From Flectonema sp. DT1601 (Eukaryota > Euglenozoa > Diplonemea > Diplonemida > Diplonemidae), in assembly GCA_964019425.1 (NCBI GenBank), contig OZ025859.1, positions 434,001 through 498,000 on the forward strand: DNA of 64,000 nucleotides. The letters run 5' to 3'. Of the stretch, positions 1 through 8,755 are shown in pieces; position 1 is the first letter of the stretch, and the number at the start of each line of letters is the position of its first letter. The translations under genes were made by a program, and so were the position numbers. The notes under the pieces were generated by a model, which had not been told where the DNA came from, searched no databases, and saw nothing but the letters and a program-made list of their open reading frames with translations.

Positions 1-255
1 GTGAAAACGGGTGGTGAAAGGTTTTCGGAAATCGTGGAGTGGGCCAAAAAAGTCGCACCTATAACCTCTGAAGCCAGCACCCCTGAAAAGAAAGAACAAA
101 ACAGAATGGAAGATGCATACATGCCACACAAACCTAGTTCTCCACCAGAAGGCCAGCAAAGCGGTGGTATTAACAGCTTCTCCAAAAAAGGGCCGTGTCG
201 GTACTTCAATAATGGTGGCTGTGTGCGGGGTAATAAATGTTGGTTTTCACACTGA
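1..255 (+). CDS. 3' end of an HNH-CCCH module H gene, cut by the window edge
   Basis: The open frame runs in from before base 1 and ends with TGA at 253-255. It matches the last third of the complete module H genes at 1906-2640 and 4399-5133. It holds the linker rich in Pro, Ser, Glu and Lys and the terminal finger C-x7-C-x5-C-x3-H, ending KCWFSH. The HNH part would lie upstream of the window. CCCH fingers of this spacing usually bind RNA. The codon at base 1 is GTG inside the frame, not a real start. Confidence 0.75.
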   Translation: MKTGGERFSEIVEWAKKVAPITSEASTPEKKEQNRMEDAYMPHKPSSPPEGQQSGGINSFSKKGPCRYFNNGGCVRGNKCWFSH

Positions 256-485
256 CTTTCAACTTTATTATTAAGTGAACAGTGGACAAGACTCTTCATG
301 CTTTCCTCTTTGGAAATATTGAGCCACTAGTCCACTAAAAAACCATTTTACGTTTGCCATCTCTCATCTCAGCTGTGGTCTCAGAAGTGGACTAGTTCAA
401 CTGCAGTTAACACAGCTTGTAAGTGTTACATTTAACACAGCTTGTGTTTGCAGGTTCACAAACACAATCCTCTATATGTTAATCT
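256..485. repeat. 3' flank block of module H genes, with two hairpins
   Basis: This block follows every CCCH-ending ORF in the array. It holds an 11-bp perfect inverted repeat, ACTAGTCCACT at 326-336 and AGTGGACTAGT at 386-396. Further on, TTGTGTTTG and CAAACACAA form a second short stem around an 8-base loop. TTAACACAGCTT occurs twice as a direct repeat. No AATAAA lies near the stop codon, so the hairpins may help 3' end formation, but that is a guess. Other copies follow 2640, 5133, 17680, 32751, 36115, 39710, 42963, 45352, 57252 and 60055. Confidence 0.6.
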
Positions 486-710
486 AACAAGAAGTAAGCT
501 TTTGGCATAACCCCATTCTTTGGACAGTGTTAGCAGTTCTGAATTGCTTTCATCCTTTCCGAGTTGCAACCCAAAAATTCGAAAACAAATATCCCTTTTT
601 AACTGACTCTCTTGCTTTACCAAAATGGGTTCTGGAATATTCTGATCAAAATCCGCTTTGCTTTCCTCCAAATGGAAAACAAGACGACCGGATGTTTGAA
701 TTTCGGTCAT
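456..710 (-). CDS. Conserved small ORF, 84 aa, starts MTEIQTSGRLVF
   Basis: It starts with ATG and has an ordinary charged and hydrophobic composition, without obvious membrane segments. I do not recognise it. The same frame is open in all twelve copies: also 2841-3095, 7163-7399, 22172-22408, 32953-33207, 36317-36571, 39912-40166, 43165-43419, 47380-47616, 53781-54035, 57454-57708 and 60257-60511. The copies at 7163, 22172 and 47380 end six codons earlier with VRLT, which looks like the native end; the longer ends run into module H flank. The opposite strand is also open for 64 codons in each copy, so the coding strand is not certain. The copies are too similar for openness alone to prove selection. 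Confidence 0.4.
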   Translation of the reverse strand: MTEIQTSGRLVFHLEESKADFDQNIPEPILVKQESQLKRDICFRIFGLQLGKDESNSELLTLSKEWGYAKSLLLVRLTYRGLCL

Positions 711-1122
711 TGTCCAAGTAAAATAGAACGTAGTTCTTCAAATTACTTCCCTGATTAGGGCTAGGAAGAGAAAGTGAATACATAATGCAAATCAATGCAT
801 TTTTTTATTAAAAAAAGCTTTCCCTCACACAAGAGTTCTGTTGCCTGTGCTTTAAATCTTGTGGCTTGAGTAAGTTTTAACTGTCTGAAAAGAAAAGCAT
901 TCCAAAAGAAAGTAACAGATATCCTTGATGAATAGTCGGTGATCATATGTAATACATGTGCTTACTCTTCTTCTCTTTCTCACAGATTTACATATGTGAC
1001 AGTGCAGGATACATCTCGACGGGTTAAGTCCTTAGATTTCAGTTGATAAAATTAATTTAGGACTATATAACTTCTGGTTTATCATGTGTTCTTTACTTTA
1101 TTACACTTTCCAGCTACCAGCC
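711..1122. other. AT-rich spacer with a splice acceptor-like site and a dead 3' exon remnant
   Basis: No convincing gene. A strong pyrimidine tract ends in CAG at 985, as at a 3' splice site. About 25 bases later comes a short stretch (about 1008-1035) identical to the 3' end of the divergent nuclease ORF at 51782-52045, the part that encodes RIHLDGLS. Each standard unit therefore keeps the tail of this other module. The spacer recurs in every standard unit. Confidence 0.45.
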
Positions 1123-1260
1123 CTAGTATGTACACGATCGAAAGAACTTTCGGATGATGCATATGAACTTGCACACTATGTCTGCGTCACTTGGCTGACC
1201 ACTCGCTACGTTGACACTTGCACTTCCGGAAGCTGTTACGGTATTGTTGTCACCAGTCAT
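1123..1260 (-). CDS. Small conserved ORF, 45 aa, starts MTGDNNTVTASG
   Basis: A short ATG-started frame in each standard unit. Copies: 3508-3645, 33620-33757, 36984-37121, 40579-40716, 43832-43969, 48029-48166, 52133-52270, 54448-54585, 58121-58258 and 60924-61061. A diverged copy on the plus strand at 19109-19246 keeps the same length and frame; about half of its differences are silent. Where the minus-strand virus-like fossil is longer (near 48.2, 52.3 and 61.1 kb), this ORF lies about 25 bases downstream of the phospholipase A2-like ORF, so it is probably the next gene of that element. The core ADIVCKFIC resembles ADVMCKAMC in the 62-aa ORF at 9097-9285. Function unknown. Confidence 0.45.
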   Translation of the reverse strand: MTGDNNTVTASGSASVNVASGQPSDADIVCKFICIIRKFFRSCTY

Positions 1261-1304
1261 TTGTATATTAATGTAATAAAACTTCTCATCCTATTATTCT
1301 CTCC

Positions 1305-1446
1305 AATTGCGTTGTGCTGTTAGTGCTGATAATCCCGAGTGCATTACAGAGAGAGATGGAATGAAGGAATATGAATGATGCCTTGTTGTTTAATGAGAAA
1401 TGCTTAATCCGCGATCCACTAATTTTTCCTCTTCCAGCCGAACAAC
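1305..1446 (+). promoter_or_regulatory. Shared 5' flank of the coiled-coil exon
   Basis: The 142 bases before the start codon are nearly identical before each plus-strand family gene: starts at 1447, 3832, 9446, 23754, 33944, 37308, 40903, 44156, 49176, 53280, 54772, 58445 and 62071, and inverted before 20928. Upstream of this boundary the sequence changes (small-ORF unit or virus-like block), so it is the true 5' edge of the module. It ends in a pyrimidine tract and CTTCCAG at 1431-1437, then the leader CCGAACAAC and the ATG. This looks like a 3' splice site, for a 5' UTR intron or for spliced-leader trans-splicing. No TATA box is visible here. Confidence 0.55.
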
Positions 1447-2640
1447 ATGTCAGATGAATTGAAGCTTGTTATGGAGCTTGCCCAGGCTGTTGCGGAGAAG
1501 AGGGAGTTGGTGTTGAAGCAGGAGATCAAGGATTGGAAGGGGGAACTGGAGAAGATCACATTCAAGGAGGGCGACCATGCTGGGATATCTGATGAAAAGC
1601 AAGAATATCGCATGAACCAGTGCAAGGAGAACATTGCTAAAGCCGAGGCAGCCTTAGAGAAACTAAGAAGTGATGAAGATGTGGCAACGAAGTTGGCTGC
1701 AGTCCGGGGTGGGAAAGTACCCGCTGAGGAGAAAGAGAACGAATACATGAAGCTGTTGAAGCCTACTGAGGTATAATTTAACTTTTTGTTTGTAACGCAT
1801 TTCGGGGTAAACCTCTGAACGGGTCCGACCTTTTTTTGTATTGGTCACAGTACAGCCCTTCTGGCATGGTCATCACGCACTTAATAAACATTATTTAAAA
1901 TACAGGCCAACCAATATCCATATCTGGAAGTCAAAGGAATAGACCCAAATGTGTTTAATGAATCACGCACAGCATCAATTACGTCGAGCAAGATGAGTTC
2001 GACTTGGAAGGTAGATATGGAAGCCTGTGAGGTCTGTGGGACCACAGAAGGACTTTCTCGTGCTCATATTATCTGCACACGAGCAGATGCCGACAGCATG
2101 GACATCGAGTACGAATCTAATCGCAACGTGCTTGTACTCTGTGGAACAAAAGACGGTTACACGTCAAGTGGTCGCCCAAGCACATGGAAATGTCACGCAA
2201 TGTTCGACAGAAAAATAATGTCATTCATCCACGACCCGAATGATGAATCAATGACCAAGTTCTTTGTCATCGGTGGCCCACACCACGGCAAGGAGGTAAC
2301 CTTAAAGCATAAGCCACACAGACGAACACTGCACTCACATTTTGCATACTGCTTAAGAAATGAAAGTTTCAAGGGCTTGGTTACAGTGAAAACGGGTGGT
2401 GAAAGGTTTTCGGAAATCGTGGAGTGGGCCAAAAAAGTCACACCTAAAACCTCTGAAGCCAGCACCCCTGAAAAGAAAGAACAAAACAGAATGGAAGATG
2501 CATACATGCCACACAAACCTAGTTCTCCACCAGAAGGCCAGCAAAGCGGTGGTATTAACAGCTTCTCCAAAAAAGGGCCGTGTTGGTACTTCAATAATGG
2601 TGGCTGTGTGCGGGGTAATAAATGTTGGTTTTCACACTGA
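1447..2640 (+). CDS. Coiled coil-HNH-CCCH protein (module H), two exons, 352 aa
   Basis: Exons 1447-1770 and 1906-2640, joined in phase 0. Residues 1-108 are charged and helical, probably a coiled coil, with the short central cassette (EKITFKEGDHAGISDEKQ). Exon 2 carries a typical HNH pattern: CEVCG (Cys149, Cys152), RAHI (His162), an Asn-rich strand before VLC, then KCHAMFD with the second Cys and His. HNH enzymes cut DNA with one metal ion held by these histidines and Asn. Residues 334-352 form a C-x7-C-x5-C-x3-H finger, usually RNA-binding. The combination suggests a nuclease guided to or regulated by nucleic acid. The domain calls are pattern-based. The first in-frame ATG of exon 1 is taken as start. 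Confidence 0.75.
1771..1905 (+). other. Intron between coiled-coil exon and HNH exon
   Basis: The donor is GAG/GTATAA and the acceptor AAATACAG/GCC. The intron is 135 bases and phase 0. If not spliced, translation stops after one more codon (GTA TAA), and an AATAAA lies at 1883-1888. An unspliced or early-polyadenylated transcript would make the coiled coil alone. The same intron is at 4264-4398, 16810-16944, 44483-44617 and 59186-59320; a decayed piece lies at about 17837-17903. Confidence 0.8.
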
Positions 2641-3831
2641 CTTTCAACTTTATTAGTAAGTGAACAGTGGACAAGACTCTTCATGCTTTCCTCTTTGGAA
2701 ATATTGAGCCACTAGTCCACTAAAAAACCATTTTACGTTTGCCATCTCTCATCTCAGCTGTGGTCTCAGAAGTGGACTAGTTCAACTGCAGTTAACACAG
2801 CTTTTAAGTGTTACATTTAACACAGCTTGTGTTTGCAGGTTCACAAACACAATCCTCTATATGTTAATCTAACAAGAAGTAAGCTTTTGGCATAACCCCA
2901 TTCTTTGGACAGTGTTAGCAGTTCTGAATTGCTTTCATCCTTTCCGAGTTGCAACCCAAAAATTCGAAAACAAATATCCCTTTTTAACTGACTCTCTTGC
3001 TTTACCAAAATGGGTTCTGGAATATTCTGATCAAAATCCGCTTTGCTTTCCTCCAAATGGAAAACAAGACGACCGGATGTTTGAATTTCGGTCATTGTCC
3101 AAGTAAAATAGAACGTAGTTCTTCAAATTACTTCCCTGATTAGGGCTAGGAAGAGAAAGTGAATACATAATGCAAATCAATGCATTTTTTTATTAAAAAA
3201 AGCTTTCCTTCACACAAAAGTTCTGTTGCCTGTGCTTTAAATCTTGTGGCTTGAGTAAGTTTTAACTGTCTGAAAAGAAAAGCATTCCAAAAGAAAGTAA
3301 CAGATATCCTTGATGAATAGTCGGTGATCATATGTAATACATGTGCTTACTCTTCTTCTCTTTCTCACAGATTTACATATGTGACAGTGCAGGATACATC
3401 TCGACGGGTTAAGTCCTTAGATTTCAGTTGATAAAATTAATTTAGGACTATATAACTTCTGGTTTATCATGTGTTCTTTACTTTATTACACTTTCCAGCT
3501 ACCAGCCCTAGTATGTACACGATCGAAAGAACTTTCGGATGATGCATATGAACTTGCACACTATGTCTGCGTCACTTGGCTGACCACTCGCTACGTTGAC
3601 ACTTGCACTTCCGGAAGCTGTTACGGTATTGTTGTCACCAGTCATTTGTATATTAATGTAATAAAACTTCTCATCCTATTATTCTCTCCAATTGCGTTGT
3701 GCTGTTAGTGCTGGTAATCCCGAGTGCATTACAGAGAGAGATGGAATGAAGGAATATGAATGATGCCTTGTTGTTTAATGAGAAATGCTTAATCCGCGAT
3801 CCACTATTTTTTCCTCTTCCAGCCGAACAAC
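2641..3831. repeat. Standard spacer unit, copy 2
   Basis: In order: hairpin flank, the 84-aa minus ORF (2841-3095), the AT-rich spacer with acceptor-like site, the 45-aa minus ORF (3508-3645), and the 142-bp 5' flank of the next gene. It is almost identical to 256-1446, offset by 2385 bases. Confidence 0.7.
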
Positions 3832-5133
3832 ATGTCAGATGAATTGAAGCTTGTTATGGAGCTTGCCCAGGCTGTTGCGAAGGAGGAGAAGTCGGTGTTG
3901 AAGCAGGAGATCAAGGAGTGGCAGGGGGAACTTGGGAAGAAGGTGCTTAATCTAAAGTATGCGAAAGTAGCTCGTGCTTCGGAAACATTTGGGGTATTCA
4001 AACTTGAAGATCTTCAAGTTAAGTGTCTGATCAAGGCGGAGCTAAGTGAAAATGAGCAAATAGCCTTGGGCCTTGACAATAGAATCAGAGAACTTGAAGG
4101 AGAAGCTGCTGTAGTCAAGGAGAACATCGCAAAAGCCGAGGCAGCCTTAGAGAAACTAAGAAGTGGTGAAGATGTGGCAACGAAGTTGGCTGCAGTCCGG
4201 GGTGGGAAAGTACCCGCTGAGGAGAAAGAGAACGAATACATGAAGCTGTTGAAGCCTACTGAGGTATAATTTAACTTTTTGTTTGTAACGCATTTCGGGG
4301 TAAACCTCTGAACGGGTCCGACCTTTTTTTGTATTGGTCACAGTACAGCCCTTCTGGCATGGTCATCACGCACTTAATAAACATTATTTAAAATACAGGC
4401 CAACCAATATCCATATCTGGAAGTCAAAGGAATAGACCCAAATGTGTTTAATGAATCACGCACAGCATCAATTACGTCGAGCAAGATGAGTTCGACTTGG
4501 AAGGTAGATATGGAAGCCTGTGAGGTCTGTGGGACCACAGAAGGACTTTCTCGTGCTCATATTATCTGCACACGAGCAGATGCCGACAGCATGGACATCG
4601 AGTACGAATCTAATCGCAACGTGCTTGTACTCTGTGGAACAAAAGACGGTTACACGTCAAGTAGTCGCCCAAGCACATGGAAATGTCACGCAATGTTCGA
4701 CAGAAAAATAATGTCATTCATCCACGACCCGAATGATGAATCAATGACCAAGTTCTTTGTCATCGGTGGCCCACACCACGGCAAGGAGGTAACCTTAAAG
4801 CATAAGCCACACAGACGAACACTGCACTCACATTTTGCACACTGCTTAAGAAATGAAAGTTTCAAGGGCTTGGTTACAGTGAAAACGGGTGGTGAAGGGT
4901 TTTCGGAAATCGTGGAGTGGGCCAAAAAAGTCGCACCTATAACCTCTGAAGCCAGCACCCCTGAAAAGAAAGAACAAAACAGAATGGAAGATGCATACAT
5001 GCCACACAAACCTAGTTCTCCACCAGAAGGCCGGCAAAGCGGTGGTATTAACAGCTTCTCCAAAAAAGGGCCGTGTCGGTACTTCAATAATGGTGGCTGT
5101 GTGCGGGGTAATAAATGTTGGTTTTCACACTGA
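3832..5133 (+). CDS. Coiled coil-HNH-CCCH protein (module H), two exons, 388 aa
   Basis: Exons 3832-4263 and 4399-5133. The coil here carries the longer central cassette (GKKVLNLKYAKVARASETF onward to GEAAVVKENIAKAE), giving 144 residues before the splice. The HNH residues (CEVCG, RAHI, VLC, KCHAMFD) and the terminal CCCH finger are all present. The protein from exon 2 is identical to that of 44618-45352, and the sequence past both is the same DNA transposon, so these two loci are a segmental duplication. Confidence 0.75.
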
Positions 5134-5641
5134 CTTTCAACTTTATTATTAAGTGAACAGTGGACAAGACTCTTCATGCTTTCCTCTTTGGAAATATTGA
5201 GCCACTAGTCCACTAAAAAACCATTTTACGTTTGCCATCTCTCATCTCAGCTGTGGTCTCAGAAGTGGACTAGTTCAACTGCAGTTAACACAGCTTTTAA
5301 GTGTTACATTTAACACAGCTTGTGTTTGCAGGTTCACAAACACAATCCTCTATATGAGAGGATGCCAAAAGTAGGGTACAATTTTGGGCCACGGGCATCT
5401 GACAGTCCCTAAGTGTGAATCCGACCACTTTTCACAAGATATTTTATACTCAAAAAATGCAATTCCGTGTCTGGGAAGTGATTTTACTCACCGCTAGTTT
5501 CAAAATTCCATATTTCCTTCACTAAAGACCCCTCTTTGTAGGCTAACAGGCCTTTGTCCTGTATGAACCATTTTTGCTGCCTTTTTAAATCATGTCGTTT
5601 ATTTATCTGAAACCAGTTAAATTCCTACAACATCCAGAAAC

Positions 5642-5944
5642 ATGCAAGAAAAAGTTGTTATCTCGCGGTTCAAAGAGCTAATGACTGAAATGGGTGAGCA
5701 GCTCCAATGGGGGGAGCGAAACAGTGCTAGTGGGTCGACAAAGAGACGGGTGACATTAGCGAAACAGCTGCTTGAGTGCCTTTCAGGAGGCGATGTTGAC
5801 AGCATGCTCAGGGATGTTATTGGCATATCAAGTCTGTGGAAATGTGTTGCTCCCCCTTGTGTAGGTGAGATGATAAGTAGTTTAGAAGTTGGAAAGAGGA
5901 GGAGAGTTTTTAAAACACTTGACAGCAACGGGTGGAAGTTTTAA
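5642..5944 (+). CDS. Transposon-internal ORF, 100 aa, probable N-terminal transposase piece
   Basis: It is ATG-started and lies inside the inverted-repeat element, in the orientation of the other internal frames. The composition is basic and helical (KRRVTLAKQLLECLSGGDV). I cannot place it in a family. The reading frame resumes after its stop in the stretch containing RKAWDERNSEAQMLGRPRK, so this is probably one part of a longer ancestral transposase. Confidence 0.45.
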   Translation: MQEKVVISRFKELMTEMGEQLQWGERNSASGSTKRRVTLAKQLLECLSGGDVDSMLRDVIGISSLWKCVAPPCVGEMISSLEVGKRRRVFKTLDSNGWKF

Positions 5945-6044
5945 CACTTTGCAGAAGCCGGTATTAAGATCGGAAGGAAGGCATGGGATGAGAGAAACAG
6001 TGAGGCTCAGATGCTAGGACGGCCAAGAAAAAACCAATGAGGAG

Positions 6045-6867
6045 ATGGCAGAAGTTGTCGACGGCGAGCACAGGGCAGCATCGGCGGAAACCTCTATCAC
6101 ACTGAAGAGGCTGTCGAAGGTGCGAGACTCAACCGTCACCATCCAGAATGTCTTGCCAACTTTCCGGAGCATCTATGAGAGCAGCTCTCTCAGAGATAAG
6201 ATTTCAATGACAACCTTTCGTAGGATGAGAAAAGAAGAATTCCGCAAACTGGCTCGCCGAACTGATGTTTGTAACTACTGCCTGGCAGGCCAGTCAATCA
6301 GGAAGAAACTGGGGAAGCTCCTTAAAAGTGCTAAAAGGGAAGTCCGGTTACTCGATGAGTGTCTGGAATGTCTCTCGCTCAAGTGGTCTTATTCTCCAGT
6401 GCATGCTCAATTCTTCTGGAAGTGTACCCCAAAATATTAAACTTCAGGCTGCAGAATACATTCAGCAACTCGTAGAGATTGATCTTCACACTGAGGAATT
6501 CCGACGCCAGAACGCGATTTACGCTGAAAAAACACAAGACCCAGGTGACAGTCTGGTGATCACCCTAGACTACAAAGAAAAGGGTACATTGCCACAGGTT
6601 CCGCAGGAAGGCAACAGCCATTTCTACGAGCAGGGGAAATACAGTTGCTTGGGGGAAAAGGGACACAGATACCCAAAAGGAAAAGAAAGCAGCGTCAGTG
6701 TAAGGGGTGCGGTGGGGTTGACCACGACTTGCACAACTGCCCTAGATCAGAATTTGAAAGCAGCACCAGTAGCATCATTACCAGTAGTGACAATATGTGT
6801 ACCAGTATCAGTAGTACCTGTGCTAGTAGCAGTACTTCCAGTACTCCCAGTGACGTGTAGCAATTAA
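6045..6867 (+). pseudogene. Decayed transposase region of the inverted-repeat element
   Basis: Two overlapping open frames cover this stretch. The first (6045-6440) includes RRTDVCNYC, a Cys pair that could bind zinc. The second is open from 6265 to 6867 and carries QDPGDSLVITLDYKEKG followed by an FYEQGKYSCLG stretch, resembling the Asp-centred strands of cut-and-paste transposases. The coding signal moves from the first frame to the second around 6430-6450, so at least one frameshift is present. Downstream the frame becomes Ser- and Val-rich repeat-like sequence. Copy 2 (46264 onward) is broken once more. Confidence 0.5.
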
Positions 6868-7162
6868 GAACTTCAGCAAAATCAATGATTTTTATAAAAG
6901 AGAAAGCACATCATTGTATTATCAGTACTGCCTATTAAGCACCTGGTCGAACTTAGTATCACTACCATTCTCCTTATACTACAGGTAAGCTCTTAGGGAA
7001 AATATGGAATTTTGAAACTAGCGGTGAGTAAAATCACTTCCCAGACACGGAATTGCATTTTTTGAGTATAAAATATCTTGTGAAAAGTGGTCGGATTCAC
7101 ACTTAGGGACCGTCAGATAAGATACCCGTGGCCCAAAATTGTACCCTACTTTTGGCGTTCTA

Positions 7163-7399
7163 TTATGTTAATCTAACAAGAAGTAAGCTTTTGGCATAAC
7201 CCCATTCTTTGGACAGTGTTAGTAGTTCCGAATTGCTTTCATCCTTTCCGAGTTGCAACCCAAAAATTCGAAAACAAATATCCCTTTTTAACTGACTCTC
7301 TTGCTTTACCAAAATGGGTTCTGGAATATTCTGATCAAAATCCGCTTTGCTTTCCTCCAAATGGAAAACAAGACGACCGGATGTTTGAATTTCGGTCAT
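7163..7399 (-). CDS. Small ORF MTEIQTSGRLVF, 78-aa form
   Basis: This is the shorter form, ending VRLT at TAA. Its start is divergent from the plus-strand frame opening at 7444, with about 45 bases between, as in compact viral or mobile genomes. It directly follows the transposon right end. Confidence 0.4.
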   Translation of the reverse strand: MTEIQTSGRLVFHLEESKADFDQNIPEPILVKQESQLKRDICFRIFGLQLGKDESNSELLTLSKEWGYAKSLLLVRLT

Positions 7400-7443
7400 T
7401 GTCCAAGTAAAATAGAACGTAGTTCTTCAAATTACTTCCCTGA

Positions 7444-7861
7444 TTAGGGCTAGGAAGAGAAAGTGAATACATACTGCAACTGGAAATATTACTAGAAAGT
7501 AGTAAGAAAGTAGTAACCTTCCCACCTTCGCGAGTTTCTCCAGCATTATTAGATGATCTTGGATCAGGTATTGGTATTCTTGGGAACGTGAACCGCTTCT
7601 TGGACACAAGTCACCCAGCAGACTTTCCAAATGAGAACGGGAAGCGCACAGCAATACCAGATGAAGAGACAAACGATGTAAACAGAAGATGCTTGTTTGA
7701 CACTCCAAAACGTCAAGCAGACACACCTTCAGAGTCTCACGAACAACTACAGACTCCATTACATCAACAGATGACCCCCGATGACACCAAACAGTCAAGG
7801 GAAAAGACAGAAAAGACAGTGTTGCTCCCTCGAAAGTTGCAGAAGGAGAAGCTTCGGAGGG
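7444..7861 (+). pseudogene. ORF P, 5' part, interrupted by a LINE fragment
   Basis: This frame matches the intact 170-codon ORF at 22453-22965 and is cut after KLRR by the LINE fragment at 7862-8586. The last codons (KRYKMQTPQKSG to KPWR) resume at about 8587-8657. The protein is hydrophilic and rich in Thr, Pro, Lys and Glu. It is not recognised. Confidence 0.45.
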
Positions 7862-8586
7862 TTGAGACCGACAGGGCCATGTCGTTGTCAAAACACCATT
7901 GATCCACTTTATCAAGTATTATTTGAGCATTTGAAAGAGCTTCTTCCATGTTATGTCCAGATACTACACATGCTGTATCATCCGCATACAGAGCAGACGT
8001 CGTTGTTTCTTTCTCCAGTTCCAAAATCTTGCAGAGGTCATCAACGTAGATAAGATAAAGAAGAGGACCCAGGATCGATCCCTGTGGAACCCCCTTAGCC
8101 AGAGTACGGAATTCGCTAAGATAACCATTCGCTTCAACTCTAACCTTCCTGTTTGTAAGAAAGTCTGTGATCCATCTGATAATAACATTCGGAACACCCA
8201 TCTTTACCAATTTTAATAAAAGTATCTTATGGTTGATCCTGTCAAACGCAGCAGTAAAATCAAACGATAAGAACACCGATCTCTTTCTCTTCATGTGCAT
8301 CCTTACGACGGCATCTACCAAAACGGTGATCTGTTCGCAGGTATTTCTCCCCCTTCTGAATCCAGCCTGTAGTGGGCTGAGTGACGAATGTTTAGTGAGC
8401 CAGTGCATGAGTCGGTCATACACGAGCCTCTCCGCAAGTTTCCCAACAACCGATGTGAGCGTAATGGGTCTGAAACTCTTCAGTTCATTTCGAGGTTTTC
8501 CAGCCTTGAACATAGGCTTGATTAAACCTTGTTTCCACTGGTACGGTACTTTTGAAGTCTTCCAGGAAGTGTTAATAATTCTCTAA
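7862..8586 (-). mobile_element. Internal fragment of a Jockey- or CR1-like LINE reverse transcriptase
   Basis: The minus strand is open and reads SFRPITLTSVVGKLAERLV, GFRRGRNTCEQI, DFTAAFDRINH, GVPQGSILGPLL and the catalytic ALYADDT, in reverse transcriptase order (fingers to palm). Both ends are cut inside the domain. There is no 3' tail or target duplication, and it replaces about 20 bases of ORF P. This fits a captured internal fragment rather than target-primed insertion. It belongs to a different clade from the large LINE at 9549-16567. Confidence 0.85.
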
Positions 8587-8723
8587 AGCGCTACAAGATG
8601 CAAACGCCACAGAAATCAGGCTTGATGCCAGCTCCTACAAGAAAGCCATGGCGATAATTTCTTTTTTAGTCTAAACCCCAATCAGAGTTCCCAAGGCTCA
8701 GCTATGGTCCATTAATCACTTGC

Positions 8724-8755
8724 CGCTCTATGGCATGTTGATGCCATAGAGCGGT
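8724..8755. repeat. Perfect 14-bp hairpin with a 4-base loop
   Basis: CCGCTCTATGGCAT, loop GTTG, then the exact reverse complement. The second copy is at 23031-23062. In the inverted copy near 21955-21970 only one arm is present and different sequence follows, so the palindrome may mark a fold-back junction where an inverted segment was joined. Confidence 0.85.

Larger units (their letters stand above)
5364..7156 (+). mobile_element. DNA transposon with about 150-bp terminal inverted repeats, copy 1
   Basis: The left end starts GCCAAAAGTAGGGTAC and the right end finishes GTACCCTACTTTTGGC. The inverted match runs inward for about 150 bases with few differences (to about 5515 on the left, from about 7003 on the right). 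The interior holds a decayed transposase. I see no clear target-site duplication. At the left junction ATCCTCT, ATATG, AGAGGAT form a palindrome that is absent from the empty site, perhaps a hairpin-type footprint. The family is not identified. A second copy is at 45583-47371 with the same left junction. Confidence 0.8.

Noticed and set aside
761-946. 61-aa minus ORF MITDYSSRISV
   Set aside because: AT-rich spacer translation, no relatives, identical copies only.
1084-1323. 79-aa plus-strand ORF starting MCSLLYYTFQL in each unit
   Set aside because: It lies opposite the 45-aa ORF and the phospholipase A2-like tail, whose frame is supported by a diverged copy; the plus frame is taken as a shadow.
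5642-6440. Transposon ORFs as additional members of the nuclease family
   Set aside because: They lie strictly inside the terminal inverted repeats and share no motif with the coil or nuclease modules.
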